Shown: positions 26,696-35,313, numbered from the stretch's first letter. The stretch is DNA of 64,000 nucleotides from JADKCZ01 sp963786945 (GCA_963786945.1 CAWBAO010000006.1:124001-188000), one strand, 5' to 3'. Notes: generated by a model not told the origin, from the sequence alone. Translations and numbers: made by a program.

Positions 26696-28648
26696 TCAGT
26701 AGGCCTCGCCCAGGGTGAGGTGGAAGGCCACCAGCGGCTCGCGATGGCCGGAGCTGCCGGGGACGGTGGGGAAGCGCTCCTCGAAGGGGATGCCGGGCCG
26801 GAAGTCGGTGGGCAGCCGGAAGCCGATGTCGACGCGGACCGGGCCGAACGGGGTCCGGTAGCGGATGCCGAGGCCGGCCGTCGGCTGCAGGAGCGAGGGA
26901 TCGAGCACCTGCTGCCACTTCCTGGCCTCGCCGGAGGCCTCGGAGACGTTGCCGACGTCGACGAAGACCACCCCTCCCAGCGCGCCGCGCAGCTGCTGGC
27001 GCAGCTCGAGGGAGGCTTCCAGCACGCCGTTGCCGCCGGTCGGCACCCAGTCGCCGTCCTGCAGGACCATGGGCGAGAGGCGCTGCACCCCGTAGCCGCG
27101 GACCGAGTTGGCGCCACCGGAGGTGAAGAGGGCGACGATGGAGGCGGGCCCGGTCTCGTTGAGGGGCACCAGGCTGCCCAGGCGGATGCGGCCGGCCAGG
27201 ACGGTCTGCCAGCCGAGCGGGACGTAGAAGCTGGCCTCGGGCGACACGCGGAGGTAGTCGTAGCCGTTCGAGCCGATGCGGAACCCCTCCTGCAGCGTCA
27301 GCGCCAGCGCCACCCCGCTGCGGGTGTTGACCGGATCGTCGCGACCGTCCCAGGCGATCCGCTCCTCGAAGTAGGAGAGCAGGCAGATCCGGCTGGCGTT
27401 GCAGGCCTGGAGCTGCGGCGGGGTCGAGCCGTCGGCCGGGTTGAAGCCGGGGTCGACCCAGTAGTTCTCGAGGTTGTAGGAGGGGATCAGGGTCCAGCGC
27501 GAGGCCAGCCGCAGCGGCGTCCCCACCCGCCCCCGCACCGCCCAGTAGGCGTAGGCCTGCTCGATGGACCGCTCCACGCCCAGCTTGGCGGCCAGGTCGA
27601 CCTGCCGGCCGAAGGTGCCCGGCTGGTCGAAGTTGGCCGTCGCCTGGCCGACCAGCCCCTGCTTGCTGGCGCTGACCGGGGTGGGCAGCCAGGCGTAGCC
27701 GACCTGGGCCTGGAGCTGGAGCTTGCGCAGGTCGCCGAGGAAGTTGCGGTTGGTCCAGCTGGCCAGGCCCTGCACCTCCCAGCGGCTGGACTGGAAGGCG
27801 ATCCCGGGCCCGAGGCGCAGCGTCTCGAAGGGGGCCTCCTGGACGTTCACCACCACCGGCACCTCGCCGCGCTCCAGGTCGGGATGGCCGGTGGTGAGGC
27901 GGGTGCCGGCGAAGACGCCGAGGTTGAAGACCCGGGTCTGGGCCCGGGTCAGGGCGCGCTCGTCGAAGATGGCGCCCTGCCTCACCTCCAGCGAGGCCTG
28001 GTCGATCACCTTGCCCGGGGGCACCTTGTCCGTGCCCGTCACCTGCAGCGGCCCGAACTTGAGCCGCGGCCCGGGCACCACGGTGTAGGTGACCTCGACC
28101 TGCTCGAGGTCGGGGAGGACCCGGGCCGCCTGGCCCACCTCCGCCAGCGCCCAGCCGGTGGAGCGGAGCGCCGAGAGCAGCTGGGCGCGCATCCCGTCGT
28201 AGGCCTCCACCGTGAAGGTGGCGCCGACCTTGAGCGCGGGGCGCACCAGCGCGCGGGCCGCCTCGGGCGCCGCCTCCAGCCCCGGCGTCAGCAGCTTGAC
28301 CACCCTGGCCGCCGCCCCCTCGGTCACCACGAAGCGCACCCGCACCCGTCCCTCGCCGTCGGGGATCAGCTCCGGGTCGAGCACCTGGGCCTGGTAGCGG
28401 CCGCGCTCCTTGTAGAAGGCGGCGATGCGGAGCTTGTCGTCCTGGAGCTCGTTGCGATCGAGGTGGGCCACGTCGCAGCCGATGAAGCAGGTCGAGGCGC
28501 GGGTGGCCAGCTTGTCGCGGAGCTGCGCGCGGTCCACGCTCCGGGCGCCGCGCAGGTCCACCGCCGTGACCACCGGCTGGTCCGGCGTCCCCCGGGCCGT
28601 GAGGCAGCCGGCGGCGGCGAGCAGGAGCAGCGGGGCGCAGCGTCGCAT
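26696..28648 (-). CDS. tamA: Omp85-family outer-membrane protein TamA
   Basis: A 650-residue BamA/TamA protein. The lipoprotein-type signal MRRCAPLLLLAAAGC is followed by POTRA domains (VTAVDLRGARSVDRAQLRD onwards, about residues 25-300) and a 16-strand barrel. The Omp85 signature is present as GGANSVRGYGVQRLSP. The end PFGPVRVDIGFRLP and a closing strand ending in ...LTLGEAY complete the barrel. A lipidated Omp85 is less usual than a plain signal peptide. The pair tamA-tamB is tightly coupled, and paired function in outer-membrane assembly is well supported. Confidence 0.88.
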   Translation of the reverse strand: MRRCAPLLLLAAAGCLTARGTPDQPVVTAVDLRGARSVDRAQLRDKLATRASTCFIGCDVAHLDRNELQDDKLRIAAFYKERGRYQAQVLDPELIPDGEGRVRVRFVVTEGAAARVVKLLTPGLEAAPEAARALVRPALKVGATFTVEAYDGMRAQLLSALRSTGWALAEVGQAARVLPDLEQVEVTYTVVPGPRLKFGPLQVTGTDKVPPGKVIDQASLEVRQGAIFDERALTRAQTRVFNLGVFAGTRLTTGHPDLERGEVPVVVNVQEAPFETLRLGPGIAFQSSRWEVQGLASWTNRNFLGDLRKLQLQAQVGYAWLPTPVSASKQGLVGQATANFDQPGTFGRQVDLAAKLGVERSIEQAYAYWAVRGRVGTPLRLASRWTLIPSYNLENYWVDPGFNPADGSTPPQLQACNASRICLLSYFEERIAWDGRDDPVNTRSGVALALTLQEGFRIGSNGYDYLRVSPEASFYVPLGWQTVLAGRIRLGSLVPLNETGPASIVALFTSGGANSVRGYGVQRLSPMVLQDGDWVPTGGNGVLEASLELRQQLRGALGGVVFVDVGNVSEASGEARKWQQVLDPSLLQPTAGLGIRYRTPFGPVRVDIGFRLPTDFRPGIPFEERFPTVPGSSGHREPLVAFHLTLGEAY

Positions 28649-28686
28649 GGGGGCATGATGCCACGCCCGTCCGCGGCGCGGCGCCT

Positions 28687-29445
28687 TCAACGGTCGGGCG
28701 AGGAGAGCAGCAGGCCGAGGTGGGCCCGCTCCCACTCCCGCGACCGCAGGTAGTCGGCGTAGGCCCGCTCGCGGCGGCGGAACTCGGCGCCGTGGACCAC
28801 CCGCCGGCCGTTCCGCTCGTGGATCGGCACCACCTGGTGCAGCATCTCGTGGAAGACCACCGCGGCCACGTAGAACTCCGGCACCTCGGGGCGATCGAGC
28901 GTGGGGTGGATGCGGATGACCCGGGCCTCGTGCAGGTAGACGCCGGTCCTGACCGTGCGCCGCCGCCGCCCCGTCCGCACCGGCCCCCACCCGATGCGCG
29001 CCTCCACGGCCCCGCCGAACTCGTCGGCGTTGAGCCGCTCGAAGATGGCGGCCAGGTCGTGGGCCCGGCCGCGCGGCTGCAGCCGTCCCACCCGCGGCGC
29101 GCCGATCCGGTCGCGCTGGTCACGCACGAACTGGTCGATGCGCCGGCTGGCCTCGCGCCGCCGGGCCGCCGCCCCCCGGGCCGTGCCGGCGAAGGCGGCC
29201 AGCGCCCGGACCACCTCGCCCGGCGCCGCCAGGAACATGTGGTGGACGCGGAAGTGGAGGCCGCCGCCGGCGCGACGGAAGGAGACCATGGTGGAGCGGT
29301 TGTCGTGGACGGTGAGCTTGACCGGCTCGCCCAGCTGCCCGGCCATGTCGTCGGCGATGCGGCGGGCCACCGCCACCCGCTCCTCCCGCGGGAGGTGGCG
29401 GGCGTCGAAGAGCGGGAGCTGGCGATGGACCTCGCGCGCGGGCAC
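28687..29445 (-). CDS. SprT-like zinc metalloprotease
   Basis: A 252-residue protein with HEMLHQVVP (HExxH) near residue 205, followed by a third ligand candidate in RVVHGAEFRRRERAY, the SprT-like arrangement. The N-terminal 150 residues are basic and unassigned. A GTG start at 29445 is preceded by GAAGG, and the rqcH stop at 29481 lies just upstream, so they are probably co-transcribed. Eukaryotic SprT proteins cleave DNA-protein crosslinks; the bacterial role is unknown. The longer open frame upstream overlaps rqcH in antiphase and is not used. Confidence 0.7.
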   Translation of the reverse strand: MPAREVHRQLPLFDARHLPREERVAVARRIADDMAGQLGEPVKLTVHDNRSTMVSFRRAGGGLHFRVHHMFLAAPGEVVRALAAFAGTARGAAARRREASRRIDQFVRDQRDRIGAPRVGRLQPRGRAHDLAAIFERLNADEFGGAVEARIGWGPVRTGRRRRTVRTGVYLHEARVIRIHPTLDRPEVPEFYVAAVVFHEMLHQVVPIHERNGRRVVHGAEFRRRERAYADYLRSREWERAHLGLLLSSPDR

Positions 29446-29480
29446 GGTGCCTTCATCGTGGGCGGCGGCCCGGCCGGAGG

Positions 29481-30941
29481 TCAAGGCGGTGTCCCCTCCT
29501 CGTCGGCCAGCAGGCGGGCCACCCGCGCCGGCTCGACGCGGAGGTGGAGCATCCGCTCCTGGCTGTAGGTGACCGCGCCCGGCGCGGCGCCGCGCCCCTT
29601 CTTGACGAACCGGGCCAGGGTGCAGGCCACCTCGACCTGCGGCTCGCCGCGGGCGTCGGAGAAGTGGGCCGCCAGGTGGGCGGCGTCGAGGAGGGACTCC
29701 TGGTCGGCCGGCCGCCCGCCCAGGCGGATCACCACGTGCGCCCCGGCCTGCCCGCGGGCGTGGAGCCAGAGGTCGTTGCCGCGCGCCACGCTCCGGGTGA
29801 GCTGGTCGTTCTCGGCGGCGCCGCGCCCCACCAGCAGGGCCAGCCCGGCCAGGGAGCGGAAGGTGCGGTACGGGGGCAGGGGCTGGTCGCGGCGCCGGCG
29901 CGGCCTCGGCGCCGGCCGCGGCCCGGCCGCCAGGCGCCTGGCCTCGCGCTCGATGGGCGCCAGCCCCTCCAGCGGCGCGACGTCGACGCGGGCCAGCAGC
30001 GCCTCCGCCGCCGCCAGCCGGGACCGCACCTCGGCGGTCCGGGCCTCGACCCGGGCGGCGCTCTCGACGATGCGCCTGAAGCGCCGGTAGCAGCGCTCCA
30101 TGTTCTGGCGCGGCGTGAGCGCGGGGTCGAGCGCCACGGTCACCTCGACCGGGCCGGCCTCGGTCCACTCGGTCAGCGTCACCTGGCGGGCGCCTCGCGC
30201 CACGGCGTGGAGGTTGGCCTTGAGCAGGTCGCCGGCCCGCCGGTCGGCCTCGGCCGCCGGCACGCGGGCCGCCTCCTCCGCCAGCTTCTCCAGGGCCCGC
30301 CTGGAGCGGGCCACCGCGGCGCGCAGCGGCTCGCGCAGGCGCCGGCGGGCCTCGGCCAGGGCCCGCTCGGCCTCGACCGCCGCGTAGCGCCGCTCCACCG
30401 CCAGCGACCACGGGAAGGGGGCGCCGGCCACCGGCTCGAAGCGCGGCGGCTGGGGCGGGCCCGCCGAGGCGGGCGGTGGCGGAGTCCAGGGCAGCCCGGG
30501 GCCGAGCGGCCGCGTCGGCGACACCGCCCGGGTGGCCTGGTAGCGGACCACGCCGGTGGCGTCGACGAGGAAGAGGTTGCCGTGCCGGCCGGTCAGCTCG
30601 GCCACCAGCGAGTGCACCCCGCCGGCCCTCAGGAAGCGCAGCGTCACCACCCGGTCGCCGGGCCGGAGCTCCAGGGCCTCGAGCCGCGATCCCTCCAGCG
30701 CCTGCCGGAGCGGCGCCTGCCAGGCGAAGGGTGCGTCCGGTGGCGCCGGGCGGGAGGAGGCGACGTGGAGGCGCGTCACCTCGGGCTCGGCGCAGAGCAG
30801 CAACAGCGCGGTCCCGCTGCGGCCGTGCAGCTCCAGCGTGAGGGCGCGCTCGGCGTGGACCCGCACCGCGTCGACGTGCGCGCCGCGGAGCGCCTGCAGC
30901 TCCGCCACCACCAGCTCCAGCTCGAGCGCCGTCAGCGACAT
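29481..30941 (-). CDS. rqcH: NFACT-family ribosome quality control protein RqcH
   Basis: A 486-residue NFACT protein. The N-terminal NFACT-N domain carries the conserved Asp-Arg pair at residues 96-97 (PGDRVV), needed for tRNA-Ala recruitment in RqcH. A helical arm (about residues 180-330, with ALTPRQNMERCYRRF) follows. The NFACT-R domain has AENDQLTRSVARGNDLWLHARGQAGAHV. RqcH binds obstructed 50S subunits and adds C-terminal Ala tails that mark stalled chains for proteolysis. GGGAG lies 5 bases before the ATG. A terminator hairpin ends 9 bases upstream of the ATG, preceded by a small lysine-rich ORF. Confidence 0.9.
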   Translation of the reverse strand: MSLTALELELVVAELQALRGAHVDAVRVHAERALTLELHGRSGTALLLLCAEPEVTRLHVASSRPAPPDAPFAWQAPLRQALEGSRLEALELRPGDRVVTLRFLRAGGVHSLVAELTGRHGNLFLVDATGVVRYQATRAVSPTRPLGPGLPWTPPPPASAGPPQPPRFEPVAGAPFPWSLAVERRYAAVEAERALAEARRRLREPLRAAVARSRRALEKLAEEAARVPAAEADRRAGDLLKANLHAVARGARQVTLTEWTEAGPVEVTVALDPALTPRQNMERCYRRFRRIVESAARVEARTAEVRSRLAAAEALLARVDVAPLEGLAPIEREARRLAAGPRPAPRPRRRRDQPLPPYRTFRSLAGLALLVGRGAAENDQLTRSVARGNDLWLHARGQAGAHVVIRLGGRPADQESLLDAAHLAAHFSDARGEPQVEVACTLARFVKKGRGAAPGAVTYSQERMLHLRVEPARVARLLADEEGTPP

Positions 30942-30950
30942 GCGGCTCCC

Positions 30951-30980
30951 AAAAAGCTGCGGCCGCCCGAAGGCGGCCGC
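30951..30980 (-). terminator. Strong intrinsic terminator or attenuator before rqcH
   Basis: On the minus strand a perfect 9-base GC stem (GCGGCCGCC / GGCGGCCGC) is closed by a TTCG tetraloop, a very stable combination. It is followed after AGC by five T. It starts 27 bases after the stop of the 21-codon ORF and ends 9 bases before the rqcH ATG. Any transcript from upstream must read through it to express rqcH, so it may act as an attenuator. Confidence 0.82.
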
Positions 30981-31007
30981 GGCACCACTCTGCTGCTGAA
31001 TCGGTCG

Positions 31008-31073
31008 TTACTTCTTCTTCTTGGCGGTCTTCTTCTTCGCAACCTTCTTCACGGCCTTCTTCTTGGCAGCCAT
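31008..31073 (-). CDS. 21-residue lysine-rich leader ORF or mini basic protein
   Basis: A 21-codon ORF. It begins MAAKKKAVKKVAKKK and ends in a run of four Lys; 12 of 21 residues are Lys, all encoded by AAG, the rest mainly Ala/Val/Thr. It has a textbook ribosome-binding site (GAGGAGGG, 5 bases before ATG), a predicted promoter, and its own terminator. The composition resembles the tails of bacterial histone-H1-like proteins. Alternatively its consecutive Lys codons make it a stall-prone leader peptide for rqcH. Either way the complete expression signals argue it is translated. No homologue is recognised by eye. Confidence 0.6.
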   Translation of the reverse strand: MAAKKKAVKKVAKKKTAKKKK

Positions 31074-31074
31074 A

Positions 31075-31124
31075 GTTCCCTCCTCGGAACGTCCATTCAC
31101 TTCAAGAACGGCTCACGAATGGAC
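31075..31124 (-). promoter_or_regulatory. Structured 5' leader of the lysine-rich ORF
   Basis: Two stems can form in the transcript. GTCCATTC (31117-31124) pairs with GAATGGAC (31091-31098) across an 18-base loop. GTTCC (31086-31090) pairs with GGAAC (31075-31079), closing a loop GAGGAG that is the Shine-Dalgarno sequence. The second stem is only 5 pairs and may be weak. Confidence 0.45.
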
Positions 31125-31134
31125 AATGTGCGTG

Positions 31135-31149
31135 CACGTTAGCAACGTG
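31135..31149. promoter_or_regulatory. Palindrome CACGTT-AGC-AACGTG over the -10
   Basis: A perfect 6-3-6 inverted repeat exactly overlaps the predicted -10 of the lysine-rich ORF, so it is a good operator candidate. A related but shorter symmetry, TCACG-GTA-CGTGA, lies at 31261-31273. No regulator gene is adjacent. Confidence 0.42.
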
Positions 31150-31165
31150 AGATCGATCCCGTCAA
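31136..31165 (-). promoter_or_regulatory. Predicted promoter of the lysine-rich ORF/rqcH unit
   Basis: On the minus strand TTGACG (31160-31165), an 18-base spacer and TAACGT (31136-31141) form a plausible promoter. It predicts a start near 31129 and a leader of about 55 bases containing the stem-loops. A palindrome covers the -10. Confidence 0.45.
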
Positions 31166-31196
31166 GGAAGCCGAAGCGAAAATCGATCGCTCCGAT

Positions 31197-31286
31197 CCAC
31201 CCGATCCGCGCTGCCCCCAGCCCGATCCGGATGGGCCCGGCGATTCCAGAGTCGAAATTTTCACGGTACGTGATCGGATCGGGTGG
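31197..31286. repeat. 12-base inverted repeat and GATC cluster downstream of the ROK kinase
   Basis: CCACCCGATCCG (31197-31208) and its exact complement CGGATCGGGTGG (31275-31286) are 66 bases apart. Within 31151-31292 the tetramer GATC occurs about nine times, far above chance. The ROK gene stop is at 31293, so this is its 3' flank as well as the far-upstream region of the next unit. No gene is present here. Function unknown: terminator, protein-binding or methylation-sensitive sites are possible. Confidence 0.5.
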
Positions 31287-31292
31287 TCGATC

Positions 31293-32276
31293 TCACTCGG
31301 CGTGCGGGTGCCGGCCCGCGTCGAGCAGCGCCGCGCCCAGCACGCCGGCGTCGTCGCCGAGCTCGGTGCGCCGCACCTCGAAGTCGCGCCGGGCCGCGTG
31401 CAGCACGCGATCGGCGAGGTGCGCGCGCACGATGCGCTCGAGGTTGGCGCAGCCCAGCAGCACGCCACCGCCCAGCACCAGCCGCAGCGGGTTGAGCACC
31501 GTCACCACGTTGGCGCAGGCGGTGCCGACCAGCTCGCCGATCTCGGCCCAGAGCTCGCGGGCCCAGGGGTCGCCCCCGGCGTAGGCGGCCTCGACCGCGG
31601 CGGCCGAGAGCCTGGCCGGATCGCCGCCCGCCGCCGCCAGCACCGCACCGCCCCGGCCGCCGGCGACCTCCTCGCGCAGCCGCGCCGCCAGGTTCATCCC
31701 GCCGGCGTAGGCCTCCAGGCAGCCCCACTCGCCGCAGCCGCAGCGCCGGGGCGTGCTCCCGCGCGGCGCCACCTTGATGTGCCCGAGCTCGCCGGCCACC
31801 CCGCGCCCGCCCTCGTGGAGCCGGCCCCCGAGGATGAGGCCGGCGCCGACGCCGGAGCCGACGAAGACCAGCACCGCGTCGTCCACGCCGCGGGCCGCCC
31901 CGAAGCGGCGCTCGCCCCAGGCCGCCGCCGAGAGGTCGTTGACCACCCGGACCTCCAGCCCGAGCGCGGCGCGGAGCGGCCCGGCGAGCTGGACGTCGCG
32001 CCACCCGAGGTTGGGGGCGTTGAGCACGGTCCCGGTGCGCCCCAGGCACTGGCCGGCCACGCCGACGCCGGCGCTGCCCAGCGCGCCGGGCTCGACGCCC
32101 GCCGAGCGGGCCGCCTCGCGCACCGCGGTGGCGATGGTCGCCACCACCGCCTCCGGCGTCCGCTCGGCGTGGGCCAGCCGGTGGGCCGCCACCACGGCCC
32201 CGGTGGCGGGATCCACCAGGGCGGCGCGCACGTTGGTGCCCCCCAGGTCGATGCCGAGGGCCAGCCTCGGCGTCAT
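31293..32276 (-). CDS. ROK-family sugar kinase, glucokinase-like
   Basis: A 327-residue kinase with the ATP motif ALGIDLGGTNVRAALVD at the N-terminus. VVNDLSAAAWGE carries the catalytic Asp. The ROK zinc site RRCGCGEWGCLEAYAGG is present. There is no HTH, so it is a kinase rather than a NagC-type repressor. It probably phosphorylates glucose or an N-acylhexosamine. The start overlaps the phosphomannomutase stop (ATGA), linking it to sugar-nucleotide supply. Confidence 0.87.
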   Translation of the reverse strand: MTPRLALGIDLGGTNVRAALVDPATGAVVAAHRLAHAERTPEAVVATIATAVREAARSAGVEPGALGSAGVGVAGQCLGRTGTVLNAPNLGWRDVQLAGPLRAALGLEVRVVNDLSAAAWGERRFGAARGVDDAVLVFVGSGVGAGLILGGRLHEGGRGVAGELGHIKVAPRGSTPRRCGCGEWGCLEAYAGGMNLAARLREEVAGGRGGAVLAAAGGDPARLSAAAVEAAYAGGDPWARELWAEIGELVGTACANVVTVLNPLRLVLGGGVLLGCANLERIVRAHLADRVLHAARRDFEVRRTELGDDAGVLGAALLDAGRHPHAE

Positions 32277-33644
32277 GGCCCGCCCAGCTCGGCGATGATG
32301 GCCGCGACCCGGCCCTCGACCAGCGACCGGATCTCGGCGAGCCGGGCCTCGGTGACGGCCTCGAAGCGGAGCACCAGGATGGGCTGGGTGTTGGAGGCCC
32401 GCACCAGCCCCCAGCCGTCGGGGAAGACCACCCGCACGCCGTCCACGGTGATGGCCTGGTACCCTTCCTTGAAGAAGGCCTGGGCGCGGCGCACCACCTC
32501 GAACTTGATCTCCTCGCGGCAGTCGACGCGCAGCTCCGGGGTGCTGAAGGTCCTGGGCACGTCGGCCAGCAGCGTCGACATGGGCTGGTCGGTGCGGGAG
32601 AGCAGCTCCACCAGGCGCGCCGACGAGTAGATGCCGTCGTCGAAGCCCAGCCAGCGGTGGCCGAAGAAGATGTGGCCGCTCATCTCGCCGGCCAGCTCGG
32701 CGTGCTCCTCCTTCATCTTGGCCTTGATGAGGGAGTGGCCGGCCTTCCACATGATGCCGCGGCCGCCGCGCTTCGCGATGTCGTCGTAGAGCGTGAAGGA
32801 GCACTTCACCTCGGCGACGATGGTGGCCCCCGGCACCTCGGCGAGGATGGCCCGGGAGAAGAGGATCATCAGCTGGTCGCCCCACACCACCGTCCCCTTC
32901 TCGTCGACGGCCCCGACCCGGTCGGAGTCGCCGTCGTAGGCGATGCCGACGTCGGCCCGGGTCTCCAGCACCTTGCGCTTCAGGGCCTCGAGGTTCTTCT
33001 CCACGGTCGGGTCGGGGTGGTGGTTGGGGAAGCGGCCGTCCGGCTCGAGGAAGAGCGGGACCACCTCGACGCCGAGCCGCTCGAAGATGGGCGCGGCGAT
33101 GCCGCCGGTGCCGTTGCCGGCGTCGATGACCACCTTGAGCCTCCGGCCGCCCAGCCTCAGGTTGCCGGTCGACGTAATCCTGGTAGGGGGTGACGATGTC
33201 GTGCGGCGTCACCTTCCCCTGGCCGGTGGCGAACTCGCCGCGCTGGACGGTGCGCAGGATCTCCTGGATGGCCTCGCCGTAGAGGGTGGTCTTGCCCACG
33301 CCGATCTTCATGCCGTTGTAGTCGGCCGGGTTGTGGGAGCCGGTGATCATGCAGAGCCCGTCCACCGGCAGGGTCTGGGCGGCGAAGTAGACCAGCGGCG
33401 TCGGCACCACGCCCAGGTCGACGACGTCGCAGCCGGTGGCGGTGAGCCCGGCCACCGCCTCCCGGTGGAAGCCGGGGCTGGAGAGCCGCACGTCCCGCCC
33501 CAGCACCACCGTCCGGCCGCCGGCGGCGCGGACCTTGGTGCCGAGCGCGCGCGCCACCAGCCCCACCGTCTCCTCGGTGAGGTCGAGGCCGGCCACGCCC
33601 CGGATGTCGTACTCGCGGAAGACGACCGGGTTGACCTGGCCCAC
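32273..33644 (-). CDS. Phosphomannomutase/phosphoglucomutase (one frame break)
   Basis: Alpha-D-phosphohexomutase of about 456 residues interconverting mannose- (or glucose-) 6- and 1-phosphate. Visible motifs: VVFREYDIRG at the N-terminus, the phosphoserine loop MITGSHNPADYNGMK, the metal loop AYDGDSDRVGAVD and the sugar loop region ending FGHRWLGFDDGIYSS. The frame breaks at about 33167-33173: PYQDYVD joins NLRLGGRRLKVVIDAGNG when one base is removed. It starts with GTG at 33644, overlapping the stop of the guanylyltransferase by one base, after GAGGTG. Confidence 0.9.
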
Positions 33645-34726
33645 TAGAGCACCTCGTCGCGGCCGCGCCGCGCCAGCTCGTCCACCGCCTTGCGCACGTC
33701 CTGGGCCCGCTCCTTGCGGCAGACCAGGATGGCGTCGCCGGCGTCGATCACCACCACGCCGTCGATCCCCACCACCGCCACCGGGCGGGTCCGGGTGGCC
33801 AGGACCACGTTGTTGCGGCCGTCGATGACCAGGGCGTCGCCCTCGGCCACGTTGCCGAGGTGGTCGGTGGGGCGCACCTCGGGGAGCGCCGCGAAGCTGC
33901 CCACGTCGCTCCAGCCGAAGTCGGCCGGCACCACCACGATCCGCTGGCTCTTCTCCATGACCCCGTAGTCGATGGAGATGGAGGGGCAGTCGGGGAAGAC
34001 CCGGGCCAGGGTCCGCTTGTAGCCGGGCGTGCCGACCGACCTCTGGATGACGTCGAGCTGCTCGCCCAGCACCGGCATGGCGCGCCGGATCTCGTCGAGG
34101 ATGACGTCGGCGCGGAAGACGAAGATGCCCGAGTTCCAGAGGTAGTGGCCGTCGGCGAGGTAGCGGGCCGCGGTCACCACGTCGGGCTTCTCGACGAACC
34201 GCTCCACCTTGTGCGCCTGGTTGCGCCCCCGGCCCTTGCCGGGCAGCCTGGCGCCCACCTTGAGGTAGCCGTAGCCGGTCTCCGGGGCGTGGGGGCGGAT
34301 GCCGATGGTGACGATGTGCCCGAGCCCCGCCAGCCGCGCCGCCTCGGCGACGGCGTCGCGGAAGGCCTCGGGCCGGGCGATGTGGTGGTCGGCCGGCAGC
34401 ATGGCCACGACGCCCTGCTTCTGGCGGGCCGCCACGTGGAGCGCCGCCAGCCCCACGCAGGGCGCGGTGTTGCGCGCGCACGGCTCGACGATGAAGTTCG
34501 CGGCCGGCAGCTCCCGCACCATCTTCCGGGCGGCGGCGGCGTGGGCCGGCCCGCAGACCACGTAGGTGTCGGCGGCCCGGGCCAGCGGTGGCAGGCGGCG
34601 CACCGTGGCGGCCAGCAGCGGCTGGTCGCCGGCCAGCGCCAGGAACTGCTTGGGCCGGGCCCGGCGCGAGAGTGGCCAGAACCGCGTCCCCGAGCCGCCT
34701 GCCATGATCACCGGGAAGATCTTCAT
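33644..34726 (-). CDS. manC: Mannose-1-phosphate guanylyltransferase
   Basis: Makes GDP-mannose from mannose-1-phosphate and GTP. The 360-residue protein has the pyrophosphorylase signature AGGSGTRFWPLSRRARPKQF, HVAARQKQGVVAMLPADHHI and FVEKPD. It lacks the C-terminal isomerase domain of bifunctional type II enzymes. It overlaps the Nudix gene by ATGA and precedes the mutase, so the two reactions mannose-6-P to GDP-mannose are encoded together for glycan synthesis. Confidence 0.92.
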   Translation of the reverse strand: MKIFPVIMAGGSGTRFWPLSRRARPKQFLALAGDQPLLAATVRRLPPLARAADTYVVCGPAHAAAARKMVRELPAANFIVEPCARNTAPCVGLAALHVAARQKQGVVAMLPADHHIARPEAFRDAVAEAARLAGLGHIVTIGIRPHAPETGYGYLKVGARLPGKGRGRNQAHKVERFVEKPDVVTAARYLADGHYLWNSGIFVFRADVILDEIRRAMPVLGEQLDVIQRSVGTPGYKRTLARVFPDCPSISIDYGVMEKSQRIVVVPADFGWSDVGSFAALPEVRPTDHLGNVAEGDALVIDGRNNVVLATRTRPVAVVGIDGVVVIDAGDAILVCRKERAQDVRKAVDELARRGRDEVL

Positions 34727-35313
34727 CGCCCGCCCCAGACCTCGAGCAGCTCGGAGAGGACCCGGGCGGTGGCGCCCCAGATCGTCCGGCCCTCGACCTC
34801 GTAGAAGTGAACGTCCACGTCCAGCCCGTAGAAGGTGTGGCGCTGCGTGCGGTGGACCCCCGGCGCCAGCAGCGCCGGGATCGGGACGTGCCAGATCGCC
34901 TCCACCTCGCGCGGCGCCGCCGCGTATGGGAACGGATATGGCACCGAAGCCACCCACGGCGTCAAGCGGAAGGCGGACTGGAGCACCACCGTCTCGGAGA
35001 GCCGGCCCAGCACGCGGGCCCGCGACGGATCCAGCCCCACCTCCTCCCGGGCCTCGCGGAGCGCCGCGTCGAGCGAGCCTTCCCCCGGGTCGACCCGCCC
35101 GCCCGGGAAGCTGATCTGCCCGGCGTGGTGGCGCAGGTCGGAGCGGCGCACCGTCAGCAGCACGCGGACCACGCCGCCCTCCTCGTGCAGCGGCACCAGC
35201 ACCGAGGCCTCGCCGAAGCCGCCCGCCGGCCAGTGCTGGGGCGGGATGCGCTCGACGGGCGAGGGGCCGGGGGGCCGGGCCGCCAGCGCGGCCTGCAGCG
35301 ACTCGAGCGTCAT
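34723..35313 (-). CDS. Nudix hydrolase, CoA pyrophosphatase-like
   Basis: A 196-residue Nudix protein with the box GGRVDPGEGSLDAALREAREEVG. The preceding RRSDLRHHAGQISFPGG is the UPF0035 signature of CoA-pyrophosphatases such as NudL/YeaB. It probably cleaves CoA or oxidised CoA derivatives. It is linked by 4-base overlaps on both sides (uppP upstream, manC downstream). Confidence 0.88.
   Translation of the reverse strand: MTLESLQAALAARPPGPSPVERIPPQHWPAGGFGEASVLVPLHEEGGVVRVLLTVRRSDLRHHAGQISFPGGRVDPGEGSLDAALREAREEVGLDPSRARVLGRLSETVVLQSAFRLTPWVASVPYPFPYAAAPREVEAIWHVPIPALLAPGVHRTQRHTFYGLDVDVHFYEVEGRTIWGATARVLSELLEVWGGR

Noticed and set aside
28687..30411. 574-residue version of the SprT-like protein
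   Set aside because: The extra N-terminus lies antiphase over rqcH, which is clearly coding; the GTG start at 29445 with a ribosome-binding site is used.
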